Positions 11,850 to 23,494 of a DNA stretch of 64,000 nt are shown piece by piece. The stretch's first letter is position 1; every line of letters starts with the position of its first letter. Under the pieces are notes generated by a model, which was given only the letters and a program-made list of their open reading frames with translations, did no database searches and had not been told where the DNA came from. The translations under genes were made by a program, and so were the position numbers. The stretch is from Cordilura impudica (Eukaryota > Arthropoda > Insecta > Diptera > Scathophagidae): contig OY821520.1 in assembly GCA_963682025.1 (NCBI GenBank), positions 240,158,414 through 240,222,413 of the forward strand, in the 5' to 3' direction.

Positions 11850-13361
11850 GGTGGAGGGTATCAAATATTCGGCCCAGCCGAATTTAACACTCTTACTTGT
11901 TTTTTGTTCGTTTTGTAATTAATGGTGCATCACCGGGGAAGATAAATAGCTTTGACAAATTATAATCATATATAAAATAGTATACCTTTTTTCACAAATA
12001 ACTCGTGCCGAAGAAACTAAATTAAAAAAGTAAGAAAATTATAGTCGGTCTAGACTGACTATGCGTTAACATATACCATGCGTTTAGAGAATTGGTTTTA
12101 GGTCCAACTTATTGGGTATACAAAATAAGTATAAGAACAAATTTGAGTGGAATTTTTATTAATTTGTTTGCCTGCAAATTTGAAAAAGTTCATATCGGAT
12201 GCTATATTTATATGGGGACTATGTCGAAAAATGGACCGATCCTGACCATATTTGGTAAGGTCATTTCTGTTTTGCAAAAACATATACAAACCAAATTTGA
12301 GTAAATCGGTGTAAAATTTTTGTTTTTGATAGGTTTAAGTGAAGATCGGGAGGCAGCTTTATATGGGGGCTATGACTAAGTATTGTCCCATACTGTTCAT
12401 TATTAGACTACTGATTAATAAGAGTAATAAATACACACAAACCCAATTTGACTGAGATCTATATGATAAGATGGATCTTATGGCAATCTAAGTTGATTGC
12501 ATATAGGTCAATTTTAGTAGCGTTCGTTCTATGGCAGATAGCAGATTTATACCAAATTTCATCAAAATATATTAATATATGCGACCTGCAGTTTGATTAC
12601 CGTTCATTATATGCAGAAAAAAAAAAAGTTTTCAAACTCTCGCTCCCAACCCCTAGAAATATGCGAATAGAAAAAAAAACTGAGAAATACAAAGTTTTGG
12701 GCCAATCAAAAAACATTAAGATGTCCCTCAACGCGACTGAAAATTTCAAGTGTATATAAGAGGAAAATATGACTTTTTTTTTCAGATTTTATGAAAATTT
12801 CGTTCTAAAGTTTACCTTTACTGACAAGTTGTTACATAATTCGGGATCAGTTTTAAATTGTCTTTTCAAAAACCTACAAATCTTCAAAATCGAACAAAAA
12901 CTTGCCAAGAAATAGCAAATGCCCCAGACCAATTTTGTGCCAAAAAAAACTCTAGGTCATGAAATTTTATGGCATTTTTTTCAACTTTGAGAAATTGATT
13001 AAAACCATAATGTTTTTTTTTATTTCTGTACTTATAAGTAATTAGATATGAAGTATTGTTTTATTACCACGTTGTTAACCTATTGCGCATTGAGACCGAA
13101 GATGAGAAATTTTTATGATAAAATTTTGAAAACTCCTTTTTCAAGTTTTAAAAAATTTTCTGGAACAAAATTTAAAAAATTGATATGGTACTTTAAGGTT
13201 TTGTTAAATACATGCTACAGATTAACTTTGTGCATTTTCAAGTAAATCACTAAGCCAGAATTTCGAGAAAAATGGAATTTTTGTAAAATTTACTGTAAAT
13301 GTACTCTTTCTGAATACTTTGTATCAAAAATTCATCACTTTTCTATTTGTAAATGTAACTT

Positions 13362-13630
13362 CTAGTACAAAAAATTTCTTCACGAGATTTTCTATCAGCT
13401 CTGATTTGCTGTACAAAGACGAAGATGATGTTGGTTATAAGAGTGGAATAGAAAAACTTTCGACCATCATTGTTGTGAATGATGTTCCAGAAAGAGGTGT
13501 CAAACTTATTCAAGATTATAATAATATTCTTACAAAAGGTAAAACTGAGAAACAATTTATATTACAGATTGTTGCCGGAGATCGTAAAAAATACCCAACT
13601 GCTTCTAAATCCTCACTTATGGAAAAATAA
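13362..13630 (+). pseudogene. Protein remnant inside the long-inverted-repeat element
   Basis: The last ~90 codons of an open frame that starts in the left arm. The non-arm part contains STIIVVNDVPERGVKLIQDY and QFILQIVAGDRKKYP and ends at a stop at 13630. The charged, well-balanced composition differs from the random frames around it. I have an impression of similar (N)DVAERGVKLI-type tails in insect transposon-associated proteins but cannot name the family. It is bounded by inverted arms, so it is probably the C-terminus of the transposon's own protein, with the rest deleted. Confidence 0.45.
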
Positions 13631-13788
13631 TATTTATTGTTATTTTGCTTACTTTATGGATTAATTCTATCAAAAGTATTATAGTAAATAAAAACGCTTT
13701 GCACTTACGAAAGATATGTGATTTATTTTTAAAAATTAAATGTGTCTTAATTTTTCATGCTATTTTGAAATTTTTAAAAATTCAACAG

Positions 13789-14756
13789 TCAGCCCTGTTC
13801 TTGAAACGTTCTTATTTGAATAAGAGTGAATTTAAAATCACATGAAATTGAAATTTTGGGTTTCTTGAAATCACTTTTTTTATTTATTTAATGGAAACAT
13901 ATGTTTGAGTTAAGAACCATATGTTTGAGTTAAGAACATATGTTATCTAGAAACCGAGGTACCATATGGTTCTTTATTCAGTTTCACAAAAAACTTTTAA
14001 GTATTTTGTGCATGTTTATTCTTAAGTTTATAGAAAAAGTATAAAGAAAAATATTTTCTTTTAAAATAACAACTTATTTGTTCATTTAATTGTTTTTTTT
14101 TTTTTGGTTCTTCAATTTCATTCAATTAAAAATGACTTTTCTATTTTTAAAAAGTTAGGCATCACCAAAAAAAATTTCGATACTCAAATAAATTGGATTT
14201 GACTGGCATCACTACTGTTGCGAACATACGCAAAAAAATAAAAATTTGTGATTTGATGAAAATTTTTTTTAATTCCTTTATTTGCAATAATTAGTGCATA
14301 AAGAATCTATGTTATAATTGAAAAAATTATAATGGAAAATAGATTGTGTAAATAAAAAGTTTTTATGATAGTTATAGAACAGCATCATCGCAAAAAGTGT
14401 GTTTTATTAACATCGACCAGTTATTACGAGTATTTTTTTTTAAATCAGCGCAAAATGTAGACGTTTTTTAAAATGGTTTTTTTTTCATAAAATTAATGTC
14501 TAATTTTTTTTAAATAATGACAAGGTTCAATAAAAAACATGTTAGAGTTTAAATATCAATTAGTTTTTTTATCCCTTAAGACCTGCTTAGTAGAAAAAAG
14601 GGCGTTTATTTCGATTTCACAAAGCCTTTTCTATGTGAATTAAAATGAGAAAAAATATTCTTATTGAAATTAGAGAACAGCAAAAAACTCGTAGATTTAA
14701 GAATTTTTTCATTTACGAGTTTTTTTTTGTGATAGTGGTTTCAAGAACAGGGGTGA
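13789..14756 (+). mobile_element. 968-bp TIR element, copy 1
   Basis: Ends are TCAGCCCTGTTCTTGAAAC on the left and the reverse complement of TCACCCCTGTTCTTGAAAC on the right, giving 19-bp terminal inverted repeats. The interior is AT-rich without a credible transposase, so it is a MITE-like non-autonomous element. A second copy, inverted, lies at 18653-23002 and matches closely along its whole length once later insertions are removed. No clear target duplication is visible for this copy. Confidence 0.75.
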
Positions 14757-15684
14757 GTATTTGCAAAATATTAGAATTTTTTTGAATAAATTATCTTTTA
14801 TTAGCTTAAGATAAAATATGACATTTAAAAGTAGAAAAATGATAAATTTTTGATACAAAGTATTTAGAAAGGGTACATTTACAGAATATTTCACAAAAAT
14901 CCCATTTTTCTCGAAATCCGCAAAAATAAAATACTTGTCAAAGAAATCCTGGCATAGGGATTTACTTGAAAATTCACATAGCTAATCACTGGCATGTATT
15001 TAACAAAACCCTAAAGTACCAGATCCACTTTTTAAAATATTGTTTAAGAAAATTTTTTAAAACTTGAAAATGGAGTTTTAAAAATTTTATCAAAAAAATT
15101 TCCCATATTCGGTCTCAATGCGCAATAGGTTAACAACGCGGTAATAAAACAATACTTCATATTTAAGTTGTTGTAAGTATAGAGATTAAAAGAAAATTAT
15201 GGCTTTAATTAATTTCGCAAAATTGAAAAAAATGCCATCAAATTTCATGTCATAGTTTTTTTTTTTTGGCACAAAAGTGGCCTGGGGCATTTGCTATTTC
15301 TTGGCGAGTTTTTAGTCGATTTTGAAATTTTATAGCTTTTTGAAAAGACAATTTAATACTGATCCCGAACTACATAACAACTTGTCAGAAAAGTTAAAAT
15401 TTAGAACGAAATTTTCATAAAAACTGAAAAAAAAATCATATTATCCTCTTATAAACACACTTTTCAGTTGCGTTGAGGGACATCTTAATGTTTTTTGATT
15501 GGCCCAAAACTTTGTATATTTCAGTTCTTTTGCTATTCGCAAATTTCTAGGGGTTGGGAGCGAGAGTTTGAACACTTTTTTTTTATTAACGGCCACCCTA
15601 ATGGACACACGGACAGACGGACAGGCGGACGGACGGATGGACATCGCTAAATCGGTGATTCTGTTATATATTTCAGGTAACTCA

Positions 15685-17512
15685 ATATGAACCGGTTCAT
15701 ATACATTTTTTTTTATTTGATACGGTTCATATTAAGTTGCACGATATCTATAGAGATCTGCTTGAAATATGAACCGGTTCACAGATAATAGCGAGGAATA
15801 TACAGCAGTTCATATAGAATAGCATGAAATTTCAACCGATTCAATTTAATTTCGTGAAATGTCAACCGGTTCATATAAGATTTTATGAAATTTGATACGG
15901 TTCATATAGAATAGATTGAAATTTGAACCGTTTCATAGGGATCTACATGATTTATAGCCCGTTCCGAAATAATAGCATGGACTATATATCGGTGTATATA
16001 GAATAGTATAAAATTTAAACCAGTTCCACGAAATTTGAACCGGTTCACATAGAAAAGCATCACATTTACACTGGTTCATATGCAATTGCAATAAATGTGA
16101 ACCGGTTCATACAGAATTCTTTTTTTTTTTATTTGAATCGGTTCGTATAGAATTTCACAAAATTTGAACCGTTACATATAGAATTTCATTAAATATGAAC
16201 CAGTTCAAAAATAATAAAATTAAATTTAAATCGGTCCATGTATAATTGCACTAAATGTGAACCGGTTCATATAAAAAAATTTAAATTTGATACCGATCAT
16301 ATAGAAAATGTGAACCGGTTCACAGATACCATATAGCGGTTTATATAGAATTGGATGGAATTTGAATCGGTCATATAGATTTACATGATATATAAATCGA
16401 TTCATAAATAATAGCATGAAATCTTAACGGGTTCATATAGATTAGTATAATATTTAAACCGGTTCATAAAATGTGAACTGGTTCATATAAAATTTTATTA
16501 AATTTAAACCGTTCACATAGAATTGCATTAAATTTGAACCAGCTCACAAATAATATCATGTAATTTAAACCGGATCATATAGAATTACAAGAATTTTTAA
16601 CCGGTTCACAGATATTAGCATGCAATTCATAGAGAATAGCACGAAACTTGAAGCGGTTCATATTAAATTGCATGGAATTTCATTCAATTCATATAATATT
16701 TCATTAAATTTGTACCGTTTCACATAGAATTGCATTAGCACAAACTGGTTCATATAGAATTGCACGAAATTTTAATTGCGCGCAAATTTTAACCGGTTTA
16801 CATAATATTTAATTAAATATGAACCAGTTCACACATAATAGTATGAAATTTACATCGGTTCATATAGAATTGCATTAAATACAAACCGGTCCATGCACAA
16901 TAGCATATCGCTCATTTGCGATAAGACCGGCATATCTCAAAAAACACGTTTTAATGATGCAGAAATATGGGTTACGCCGTAATTTAAAACATTTCAAAAA
17001 ATGGTACTGATATCTCTTTCTCACTTAGAGTGGCAACCAATAGTGCTTTATACTTTACTCGGCAGTTACACACAATTGAAAACCTTAAATGCATTTATCT
17101 CGGTATCGCTTTTTCTGAATTATGCCGGGTTTCTCGGAAATGATCGATATAATATAAAGCGATTCGTACAGAGCAACATGAAACGTGAATCGGTTCATAT
17201 TAAATTAAATGACATTTCAACCCTGTTCACAAAGGACATCGTGAAATGGAATGGGTTCATGAAGAATAGCTTCATATGTGAATCGGTTCGTAATAAATTC
17301 CATGAAATAGAAAAACACGAACCGGTGAATATGAAATCTAGTCCACATAAAATAGTTTGAGATTTTAATCGGTTCATCTAAATTAGTATGAAATGTGAAC
17401 CGGATCATATATTTATGCCTGAAAGGTGAACCGCTTTCAAAAGAGTACTTTGTAATTTCGAGCTAGTTCATATAAAATGTGAACCAGTTTATATAGAATG
17501 ACAGTTTGGACA
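15685..17512. repeat. CCGGTT-rich irregular tandem array
   Basis: About 1.8 kb in which GAACCGGTTCATATAGAAT-type units recur every ~30-60 bp, many as the perfect palindrome GAACCGGTTC. Units are degenerate and spacers vary. A non-repeat stretch at about 16915-17150 interrupts it. The peptides at 16226-17408 on either strand are by-products. The array directly follows the TCCGTC block of the family B DINE. Confidence 0.8.
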
Positions 17513-18652
17513 CGTAGTAGATTTTTTTCACTGATATTTTATTTATAACTCTTTTTCATTTCCAATTCCATTTCATTTTTCTTCCAAATTTCATGATGAT
17601 AATATAACTATGTCCGATAATTTAATTTGAAAATTTCTGTTAAAACTAATCTTCGTTATCGCTTTAAATAAATTTCTTCTCTAATTTTCTAATTAACTGT
17701 TTCTGATTTTGATATGTTATTGCACGTGTATGTGTTAGTTAGTTGAAGCTGAAGCTTTTTGTTTGTGGTTCGTGTTCAGGTGAAATACTATTAAATGCCA
17801 TTGCACGTGTCCATTATATTTCTGGTCAAAAGCCTGACATAAACCACTACACATGCCATTAACATTTAAACAGGAATACACATATACACACACATACAAC
17901 TTATCGAGTGGGAAAACTTGATTACAAAAAAGTTTTTATTTTTTGGTTGACGTACATAACAAGAAGGAGGATATAAACCATGCGTGGCAGTTGGTTTCGA
18001 AAACCAGTTGATTATTTCATTACGTTAAACTTTTAATTTATAAAATATAATAAAAAAAATCGTAAATGGATAATTTTAAATGTGAATATGATTTTTCTAT
18101 TGTCAGTTATTTATTAATGAATTAATCAACATTGTTAATATAATTTTGCTAGTGACAATTATTTGACAGACATACATTTTTATCAACATATTACAAATGT
18201 GAAATAAGTTTGACAGCAAATTATTATTATTTACGACAATAATAATTTTATTAATATAAAAAGAAAGTAGAAAAGTTATTATACCTGTAATAAGATTAGA
18301 TTTATATTTCTATAACTATTTCATTTTGATTTAAAAGTATGTCCAAATAAATTTATTAAAGCTGTTGGAATTTCTCCGCAATATTTAGTGAGCTCCATAT
18401 ATTTTTTTCTTTTTAAATTATTTATGTTTGTTTTGTTCTAAGCATCTAGTTGTCTTAACATTTTAATGTGCTTTTGAAGGTTTATAATGCAAACTAGCAA
18501 AAATATAAAAAAAAAATATAAAAGAGAAATTACAAAATTTATTTATTAAAGAGTGCTCGCATGCATGATATCATGCTTTCAATGTTAAACTCCAAAAAGT
18601 ATGCTAAATATAAATATTTTGTTTTTTTTTTATAAACAGACACCGGAAATAA
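17513..18652. other. Unassigned AT-rich sequence
   Basis: No recognisable gene or mobile-element end. It contains short CACACATACA runs near 17890 and long A/T stretches, and may be relatively unique sequence. Confidence 0.45.
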
Positions 18653-18805
18653 TCACCCCTGTTCTTGAAACCACTATCACAAAAAAAAAACTCGTAAATG
18701 AAAAAATTCTTAAATCTACGAGTTTTTTGCTGTTCTCTAATTTCAATAAGAATATTTTTTCTCGTTTTAATTCAAATAGAAAAGGCTTTGTGAAATCAAA
18801 ACAAA

Positions 18806-19146
18806 TTAGAGGACCCCTGCTACTCCGCAGCTTTATATTATATTATATTAATTTTTATAATATAATACCAAAATTTGCCAAGAGAAGTTAACGTACAGTA
18901 ATGCCAAAATATGCCAAAAGAAGTTAACGTAAAGTAAAAGTAAAGTTGATTGTCCACGCACAACTTTCCTCAAACCCAACGAATTTAAGCAGTTAATAGC
19001 TCAAAAGAAGGAGCTTGATCCACTGAGTGTTCCTAGACCTATGTCAACAGCCTACGTTAATTCGAACTCTAGTTATAGAGGTTTGAGAGAAGAAAAATAT
19101 TGAAAAAAATCTTGAATGCAAAGTTTATTCATAAATTCTTTTAATA
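18806..19146 (+). other. Inserted segment with a coding-like stretch
   Basis: Present only in copy 2 of the TIR element. From about 18953 to 19102 one frame reads TFLKPNEFKQLIAQKKELD, then PLSVPRPMSTAYVNSNSSY, and ends at a stop. This is about 48 codons with mixed charge and polar residues, unlike the F/N/K/I-rich random frames around it. It may be a captured fragment of a host or transposon gene. I do not recognise the protein. A TATAATA stretch and two near-identical 'rccaaaatwtgccaaragaagttaacgta' units precede it. Confidence 0.35.
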
Positions 19147-21627
19147 TATAAGATGCCCTTTTTTTCTACTAAGCAGGTCTTAAGAGATAAAAAAACTAAT
19201 TGATATTTAAACTCTTACATGTTTTTTTATTGAACCTTGTCATTATTTTAAAAAATTAGACATTAATTTTATGAAAAAAAAACCATTTTAAAAAACGTCT
19301 ACATTTTGCGCTGATTTAAAAAAAAAACTCGTAATAAGTGGTCGATGTTAATAAAACACACTTTTTGCGATGATGATGTTCTATAACTATCATAAAAACT
19401 TTTTATTTACACAATCTATTTTATAATTATAATTTTTTCAATTATAACATAGATTCTTTATGCACTAATTATTGCAAATAAAGGAATTAAAAAAATTTTT
19501 TTCATCAAATCACATATTTTTATTTTTATACCCTCCACTCCAGTGTGCAGAGGGTATATATAAGTTTGTCATTCCGTTTGTAATAATTAGAAAAAAAATT
19601 TTGGACCCCATAAAACATATATATTTGTGTTCCTTATAACAACCGGAGTTGATATAGCGATGTCCGTCTGTCCGTCTGTGGAAATCACGATGACGGCATC
19701 AATCGGGCAGCTAGGGTGCTTGTTGACTTAAAAAAATGATTCATTAACATCCTGAGAAGTTTGCTATTTTAAATAGTCCAAATCGGTCGATTAGGGCCCG
19801 AGATTTGAATAAAGAACTAAAAAAAATTCTTGAAAAAATATAATTTTCTATGTTGTTCTTGTCACGATCACGCCCTGAATAGTGCAGCTACAGTGATAAT
19901 TTTTAGTGAGAATGATTCACCAAATTCATGGGAAGATTTCTATTTCAAAAATCATTAAAATCGGTGGAACAGGTCCAGGGAAATCTCTGAAAAAGTAAAA
20001 AAAAAATGAAAAATATGATGTTTCTATATTGTTCTTGTTGTTATTCTAAATGTTGTGTTGTTGTCATAGCTGGACTTGTTGTTTTTGTGGTCGCTGTGGT
20101 AATAATATAATAAAAACTAACCCTTTGTACATTTTTTTATTAACTCTGGTAGAGAAATTTAAAAGTTTCCATTGTTTTGGCATCACTAAAAAAATTTGTT
20201 AGATGATTTCTGTCATTACCACGAGCCTGCCTGCAAAATTCCAGAACGAATGGGTCACGGGAAATTGGTTAAAATCGATCCAAAATTTTTTCGACAAGCA
20301 GACACTACGAGTTAATATAAAGGGAGTAAAAATTCACCAACATCTAAAGCAAATAATGCTAATAAAAAAAAAAACAATGTAAATATAATATAAACATATT
20401 AAATAATACAAATAATATCCATATATTATATATGTATATCCATAACAACTGCATGTTAGAAATAAATCGGTATATTATTTTATTTACATAAAATTCTGCA
20501 ATATTTTGTTGTGGGGAAAATACATTTATTTTGCATTAACAGAGTGTCACTTCATTTTGCTCAGCGTGACTATGCCACAGTAGATGGCGCCACAATTTTT
20601 GTTTGTTCTAATTAGCTTTGCAATAGTTATTTCTATTTTAACATGAATGTCAATATTTTCAAATAGATATCATACAGAACAATGTTAAGAGTATACACGG
20701 GCTGGTCTTTTATTTCATACGTTTTTTCATTATTCTTTTACAAATATGAACATAAGTTTGGCATATTAACTTTTTGTTGTCTTCACAAAATAGAGTTACC
20801 GAGTTCATCAATGAGTTTTTTGCTTTCAAAACAGTTCTACGTAGTTATATAGAATTATTATTCTGCTTTACCTACAAAATATCTGATTGCGATTACATCT
20901 AATTTTTAAAAATTGTTTATAATTACTAAAGCACTATTATTCACATAAATACAAAATTGCATTTTTAAATTTTCCATTCAAATTTAAGAAAATATCATTT
21001 CTAAAAACTGGAATTAAAAATTTCCAATTTTATATTACAATTAATTGAATTTCAGAAAATCATATCAAAACGTCGGAAATTATAATTTTAAAATTTAGAA
21101 GACATCAATTGCATCTTTAATATATAAATTTTATTCGTTAAACACAAATTGAAATTCAAAAAAAAAAAAACACCAAATATGTTTACATTTAAAAAAAAAT
21201 ATTGCCATTCAGGAGAAATTAATAACTTTTCAGTACCGCGTACGATAGTCGGATCGTTAAAAAAAATAAAATAGCAAAATTATCAGTAACATTTTTAAAC
21301 GATATTCGCTATTGTTAAAATCAGCCAAACGACAACCATTTTTGTGTTGTTTATTCAATTGATAAAAACTTAAATTTTTAGGTTGAAATGTCGTCATACA
21401 TAAATAAAAATCATAAGATAGTGAAAATATTTTGCTTTTAATAAAAAACTTTTTTATATAAATAAAAAAATTAAATTACATATTCAATTCATTATTTCAT
21501 TTTCAAATAAATAAACAGAAATATTAAGAAAAAAATAAAGATATTAAACATAAACATAAAATCATCCTGTCAAACACGAAGTAATTTGTTTTTTTCTATT
21601 CTTCTTTGTGTTTTTCGCTTATTTTGA

Positions 21628-22024
21628 CAGAGATGCCACTCGTTTACAATTTAAATAAATAGAAAAATACAGATGTCGACTGTTGCTAAGATGTCTGTAC
21701 TTAGTGAATCACTTAATCCTTAGTGCAAACAACAATAGCTGTCGATATATTTTGCGATTGTCGGATCGTTTAAATTTACAGAATCGCACTACAGAAAACA
21801 TTAATTTAAATTCAATAAATTTTAGAAAACGTCAAATGATATTTAAGAATTGCGAACATAAAAACTGTTACATAAATAAACGCAATTTGATGAGAATGTT
21901 ATTTATATATTATTTTTCACAATTTTTTTTGGATGAAAATTTGAAGTTTTTCAGAAAATAAAGATAACAAATTATTTTAATTAAAATGTTTGGGACATTT
22001 GGTTTTTTGCGTTTGGCATCCCTA
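21628..22024. mobile_element. Possible small hAT-like element
   Basis: CAGAGATGCCACTCG at 21628 and GCGTTTGGCATCCCTA ending at 22024 form imperfect terminal inverted repeats of the CAGRGATGCC type usual for hAT elements. The flanks TATTTTGA and ATTTGAAT are similar but not an exact 8-bp duplication. The 92-residue frame inside (21683-21961) has no recognised transposase motif. Confidence 0.35.
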
Positions 22025-22140
22025 ATTTGAATATTTATTATTATAAATTTATTCTCTATGTTTTCCAAATGTGGCAATATTTTAATAAATAAATTGTGAG
22101 AGTTTTTTTTTGGTTATTATTTTGTTACTCCATCCGACCT

Positions 22141-22327
22141 ATATGGCCGCAATGAAGAAATATTTGGCCAGTTAAAAGAAACTATACAGCCATCTCCAAT
22201 TAGCACGATTTAATGCATATAGCCACTCTACACAACCATTACCTTTGCAATGGAGGTTAGGGCGAGCTATTTAATTAGCAAAAACTAAATTAAACGAGAA
22301 GTTATGTCATATAACCGGAAACGCATC
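22141..22327 (+). repeat. Dispersed repeat, copy 2 (shared with 2281-2440)
   Basis: Begins with the same ATATGGCCGCAATGAAG and ends in the same CATATAACCGGAAACGCAT block as 2281-2440, with about 29 additional bases (AACTATACAGCCATCTCC region). It lies inside DINE copy 2. Confidence 0.75.
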
Positions 22328-23002
22328 ATATAAGTATATAACCTAAATGCATGCCGATCAGCAACCACGATGACCAAAAAGCAAACACCGAAATAAATCC
22401 GAAATAATAGAAAAGACGAAAATCAACCCAAAGAATTTGCTGAAATAATTTGGTATTAAGTTTAACAAATTGTTTACTTTTTCATTTACATTTATTATCA
22501 AGACTCAAACCGAGGTGGAGGGTATCAAAGATTCGGCACAGCTGAATTTAACACTCTTACTTGTTTTGCATATGTTCGAAACAGTAGTGATGCCAGTCAA
22601 ATCCAATTTATTTGAATATCGAAATTTTTTTTGGTGATGCCTAACTTTTTAAAAACAGAAAAGTCATTTTTAATTGAATGAAATTGAAGAACAAAAACAA
22701 TTAAATGAACAAATAAATTGTTATTTTAAAAGAAAATATTTTTCTTTATACTTTTTCTATAAACTTAAGAAAAAACATGCACAAAATATTTAAAAGTTTT
22801 TTGTGAAACTGTATAAAGAACCATATGGCACCTCGGTTTCTAGATAACATATGTTCTTAACTCAAACATATGGTTCTTAACTTAAACGTATGTTCCCATT
22901 AAATAAATAAAAAAAAGTGGTTTCAAGAGACCCAAAATTTCAATTTCATGTGATTTTAAATTCACTCTTATTCAAATAACAACGTTTCAAGAACAGGGCT
23001 GA

Positions 23003-23494
23003 ATAAGTTAGTAGATATAAAAAAACAAATTTTCATACTTTTACTTCTTTTGCGGCTCTTTTATTAATATTTTATTTTTGGGTGTAAACAGGAGCAAAGT
23101 ATAAGTTATCATGTGTTCAGCCAAAGTATGTCAGTATAAATAATTTATAATATTTTTTACATTTGAATTTAAGTAAGTTTACACAAAATTATTTTACGTT
23201 TTCTCTTTGAAATGATATATGCTTTTCTAAACATCGTACACTTGAGCGATTTTGGTTGTGAAAACTGTTTTCAAAAGTCTGCTACAATATTTCATAGTAA
23301 TTGAAATGTTAAACATTCGTCTTGTTTAATGTTAAAATAAAAACAAAAAAAAATTTATATAATAGAAAATATTCCTTTGAAATAGCTACAAGATTGTAAA
23401 CCATCTCAAATTTTCAAATATTTATGGAATACAAAATTTTTGTTAAATAATATTTGTAAATTGTTTTCTTTGACTATCATTCTTATACTTCTAT
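23003..23494. other. Unassigned AT-rich sequence
   Basis: Between the TIR element and the next satellite block. No gene or element end recognised. Confidence 0.45.

Larger units (their letters stand above)
9551..11900 (+). mobile_element. DINE-1/Helentron-like element, family A, copy 1
   Basis: Starts TATACCCTCCACACCTCAGT with a short local inverted repeat (ACCCTC...GAGGGT). It carries a GACCGTCTGTCCGTCTGTCC block near 9690, then a large heptad array, and ends with GGTGGAGGGTATC, a hairpin-capable TTCGGCCCAGCCGAA and TTAACACTCTTACTTG followed by T. A stem-loop start, a TGTCCGTC block, a 3' palindrome before ACTTG and no target duplication match DINE-1/Helentron-associated non-autonomous elements. 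It has no gene of its own. The short frames near 9515-9844 are shadows of this element. Confidence 0.75.
12599..15600. mobile_element. Long-inverted-repeat DNA transposon remnant
   Basis: Two arms of about 750 bp, 12616-13362 and 14818-15585, are reverse complements of each other at high but imperfect identity. Both hold the CGCTCCCAACCCCTAGAAAT block and the 'cctattgcgcattgagaccg' block. The right end finishes GGCCACCCTA, i.e. TAGGGTGGCC read inward; the left end is eroded. Between the arms are a short coding remnant and an inserted 968-bp TIR element. It sits inside a family B DINE. The superfamily is unknown to me, but the TTAGGGTGGCC terminus is shared with 28468. Confidence 0.65.
12026..15675 (-). 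mobile_element. DINE-1/Helentron-like element, family B, copy 1 (split)
   Basis: The 3' end lies at 12026-12065 (minus-strand ...CCGACTATAATTTTCTTACTT). The body matches the family B copies at 35066, 49480 and 57613 up to about 12598. The TGTCCATTAG...CATCCGTCCG block of the same element resumes at 15602-15650. A 3-kb long-inverted-repeat element occupies the gap. The 5' TATACCCTATACC end was not found and may be lost into the CCGGTT array. Confidence 0.65.
19526..22564 (+). mobile_element. DINE-1/Helentron-like element, family A, copy 2 (3 kb)
   Basis: Starts TTATACCCTCCACTCCAGTG with local inverted repeat to GAGGGTATATA, carries a GTCCGTCTGTCCGTCTG block near 19660, and ends GGTGGAGGGTATCAAAG, TTCGGCACAGCTGAA, CTTACTTG. 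It has no heptad array. The interior holds AT-rich sequence, a small hAT-like element (21628-22024) and the dispersed repeat at 22141. Inserted between Ts in the TIR element with no target duplication, as expected for Helentrons. Its start matches the 5' end of the copy at 51836-56945 better than the other family A copies. Confidence 0.75.
18653..23002 (-). mobile_element. 968-bp-type TIR element, copy 2, with two insertions
   Basis: Left end TCACCCCTGTTCTTGAAAC at 18653 and right end GTTTCAAGAACAGGGCTGA at 23002. The sequence is the reverse complement of 13789-14756, except for an insertion of about 340 bp at 18806-19146 and a 3-kb DINE at 19526-22564. The DINE lies in the T-run before GCATATGTTCG, which is uninterrupted in copy 1. 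ATAA occurs directly outside both ends (18649-18652, 23003-23006), a weak candidate target duplication. Confidence 0.75.

Noticed and set aside
13788..13792. 8-bp target duplication for TIR element copy 1
   Set aside because: The bases outside the two ends (TTCAACAG and GTATTTGC) do not match, so no duplication was claimed.
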